Shown: piece after piece, positions 5,676 to 6,280 of the stretch | Position numbering within the stretch: position 1 is the stretch's first letter | Layout: each line of letters opens with the position of its first letter | NCBI GenBank assembly: GCA_903839905.1 | Contig: CAIMDX010000051.1 | Coordinates: forward strand, 1 to 6,280 | Reading direction: 5' to 3' | From: an uncultured bacterium | GTDB lineage: Bacteria; Patescibacteriota; Minisyncoccia; Minisyncoccales; JAQTVQ01 | Length of the DNA: 6,280 nucleotides | Translations under genes and position numbers: made by a program | Notes under the pieces: model-generated | What the model was told of the DNA's origin: nothing | What the model saw: the letters and a program-made list of their open reading frames with translations, nothing else | Database searches by the model: none

Positions 5676-5810
5676 ATGAGTCGAACTTATAACCCTAAAA
5701 AGAAAAAAAGAGCAAGGACCCATGGATTCTTGGCCAGAAAGACCACTAAAGGGGGCCAAAGAACTTTAGCGAGAAGAAGACAAAAAGGCCGCTGGCAATT
5801 AACCGTCTAA
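5676..5810 (+). CDS. rpmH: 50S ribosomal protein L34
   Basis: L34 is a tiny, strongly basic protein of the large ribosomal subunit that packs against 23S rRNA. The 44 residues match the usual bacterial length from end to end: start MSRTYNPKKKKR, the signature RTHGFLAR (14–21), then LARRRQKGR (31–39) and the typical ending LTV. The start is fixed by family alignment, since L34 proteins begin M-x-R-T-Y. It is the first gene of a plus-strand cluster with rnpA 54 bases later and yidC, and it diverges from dnaA, the arrangement common around bacterial origins. A consensus promoter ends 7 bases before the ATG, suggesting a leaderless message. Confidence 0.97.
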   Translation: MSRTYNPKKKKRARTHGFLARKTTKGGQRTLARRRQKGRWQLTV

Positions 5811-5851
5811 GGATTTTTTAACTTAAGGCGGTTTTAATTTTAGTCAAAGCC

Positions 5852-5858
5852 AAAAGGA
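5852..5858 (+). promoter_or_regulatory. Ribosome-binding site of rnpA
   Basis: AAAAGGA ends 6 bases before the ATG at 5865. This is the clearest Shine-Dalgarno among the genes here and it settles the rnpA start. The contrast with rpmH, which has none, suggests two modes of translation start within one operon. Confidence 0.7.
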
Positions 5859-5864
5859 CTTAAT

Positions 5865-6209
5865 ATGCTTCCGAAAGAAAACAGGCTAACAAAAAAGAGG
5901 GACTTTGAAAAAGTATTAAAGCGAGGGAAAGGGTTTAAGCAAAAAACCCTTTTTTTAAAAACCATTGAAAATGATCTGCCTCAAAGCCGTTTCGGGATCA
6001 TTGTCAGCAAAAAGACGGCGAGGAAAGCGGTTGATCGCAACAAGATCAAACGCCAGATAAGAGAGATTATCTGGAAAAACATTAAGAAGATAAGAAAGGG
6101 GCATGACCTGGTTTTTATAGCTTGGCCTCTTATAAAAAATGAAGACTATCAAGGGAAGCTTTCTATTATTGAGAATAGCCTTCAAAAAATCAGTTTTTTA
6201 GAAAAATAG
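5865..6209 (+). CDS. rnpA: Ribonuclease P protein component
   Basis: RnpA is the small basic protein that binds the catalytic RNase P RNA and helps it trim 5' leaders from precursor tRNAs. The 114 residues are the usual length. The start LPKENRLTKKRDFEKVLKRG is typical of the family (L-x-x-x-x-R-L-x-x-x-x-D-F), followed by FGIIVSKK (43–50) and the RNR region AVDRNKIKRQIRE (55–67), whose basic helix contacts the RNA. The ATG has a good ribosome-binding site. It is cotranscribed with rpmH upstream, with no terminator between them, and ends only 3 bases before the yidC start. yidD, often found between rnpA and yidC in other bacteria, is absent. Confidence 0.97.
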   Translation: MLPKENRLTKKRDFEKVLKRGKGFKQKTLFLKTIENDLPQSRFGIIVSKKTARKAVDRNKIKRQIREIIWKNIKKIRKGHDLVFIAWPLIKNEDYQGKLSIIENSLQKISFLEK

Positions 6210-6212
6210 CTT

Positions 6213-6280
6213 ATGCTTGAATTTATCGGCAATTTTTTCCATCTTTTTTTCTACCAGCCGCTGGTCAATCTTTTAATAGC
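6213..6280 (+). CDS. yidC: Membrane protein insertase YidC/Oxa1 family, N-terminal 22 codons only
   Basis: YidC inserts and folds proteins in the cytoplasmic membrane, alone or with the Sec translocon. Only the first 22 codons are in the window, cut by the right edge: MLEFIGNFFHLFFYQPLVNLLI. The FF-x-x-FFYQPL-x-NLL pattern is the typical beginning of the short Gram-positive/Patescibacteria type of YidC, which lacks the large periplasmic domain of enterobacterial YidC. It starts 3 bases after the rnpA stop with no clear Shine-Dalgarno, which fits translational coupling. The identification rests on a short stretch plus the highly conserved rpmH–rnpA–yidC order. Confidence 0.88.
   Translation, partial: MLEFIGNFFHLFFYQPLVNLLI

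Overview
The window is a chromosomal replication-origin region. It holds the classic bacterial origin neighbourhood: dnaA followed by dnaN on the minus strand, and rpmH–rnpA–(start of yidC) running away on the plus strand. The left third holds a class A penicillin-binding protein gene and one small unrecognised membrane-protein gene. The AT-rich DNA, compact proteins, intergenic runs of AATTTTC/GAAAATT units beside GC-rich palindromes (CCGCCAGCTGGCGG, CCTGCC...GGCAGG), and lack of yidD between rnpA and yidC suggest a Candidate Phyla Radiation (Patescibacteria) genome, perhaps Parcubacteria-like. That is an inference from style, not proof. dnaN ends in TGA and the other complete genes in TAA or TAG. 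No in-frame TGA needs to be read as an amino acid, so the standard code fits.

Layout. 1–1989 (+): bifunctional glycosyltransferase/transpeptidase (PBP1A type), cut by the left edge, with a low-complexity tail and a 12-residue tandem repeat. 1991–2033: a perfect 20-bp-stem terminator that can work in both directions. 2034–2241: non-coding DNA with decayed palindromes. 2242–2496 (−): an 84-residue predicted membrane protein of unknown function. 2497–2626: repeat-rich spacer. 2627–3772 (−): dnaN. 3773–4048: AT-rich spacer with a row of DnaA boxes, the likely unwinding side of the origin. 4049–5413 (−): dnaA. 5414–5675: divergent dnaA/rpmH regulatory region with a second DnaA-box group. 5676–5810 (+): rpmH. 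5865–6209 (+): rnpA. 6213–6280 (+): first 22 codons of yidC, cut by the right edge.

How the genes work together. DnaA binds boxes on both sides of its own gene, a bipartite origin like that of Bacillus and relatives, and opens the duplex. DnaN is the sliding clamp that then holds the polymerase on DNA. The divergent rpmH–rnpA–yidC operon supplies ribosomal protein L34, the RNase P protein and the membrane insertase. The PBP polymerises and cross-links peptidoglycan. I see no defence system, mobile gene, CRISPR array or tRNA. The points most worth a second look are: an rpmH promoter so close to its ATG that the mRNA should be leaderless; regular spacing of the DnaA boxes, with another perfect box inside dnaN; a DnaA box inside the probable dnaA promoter; and inverted AT-rich repeats that bracket the small membrane-protein gene.
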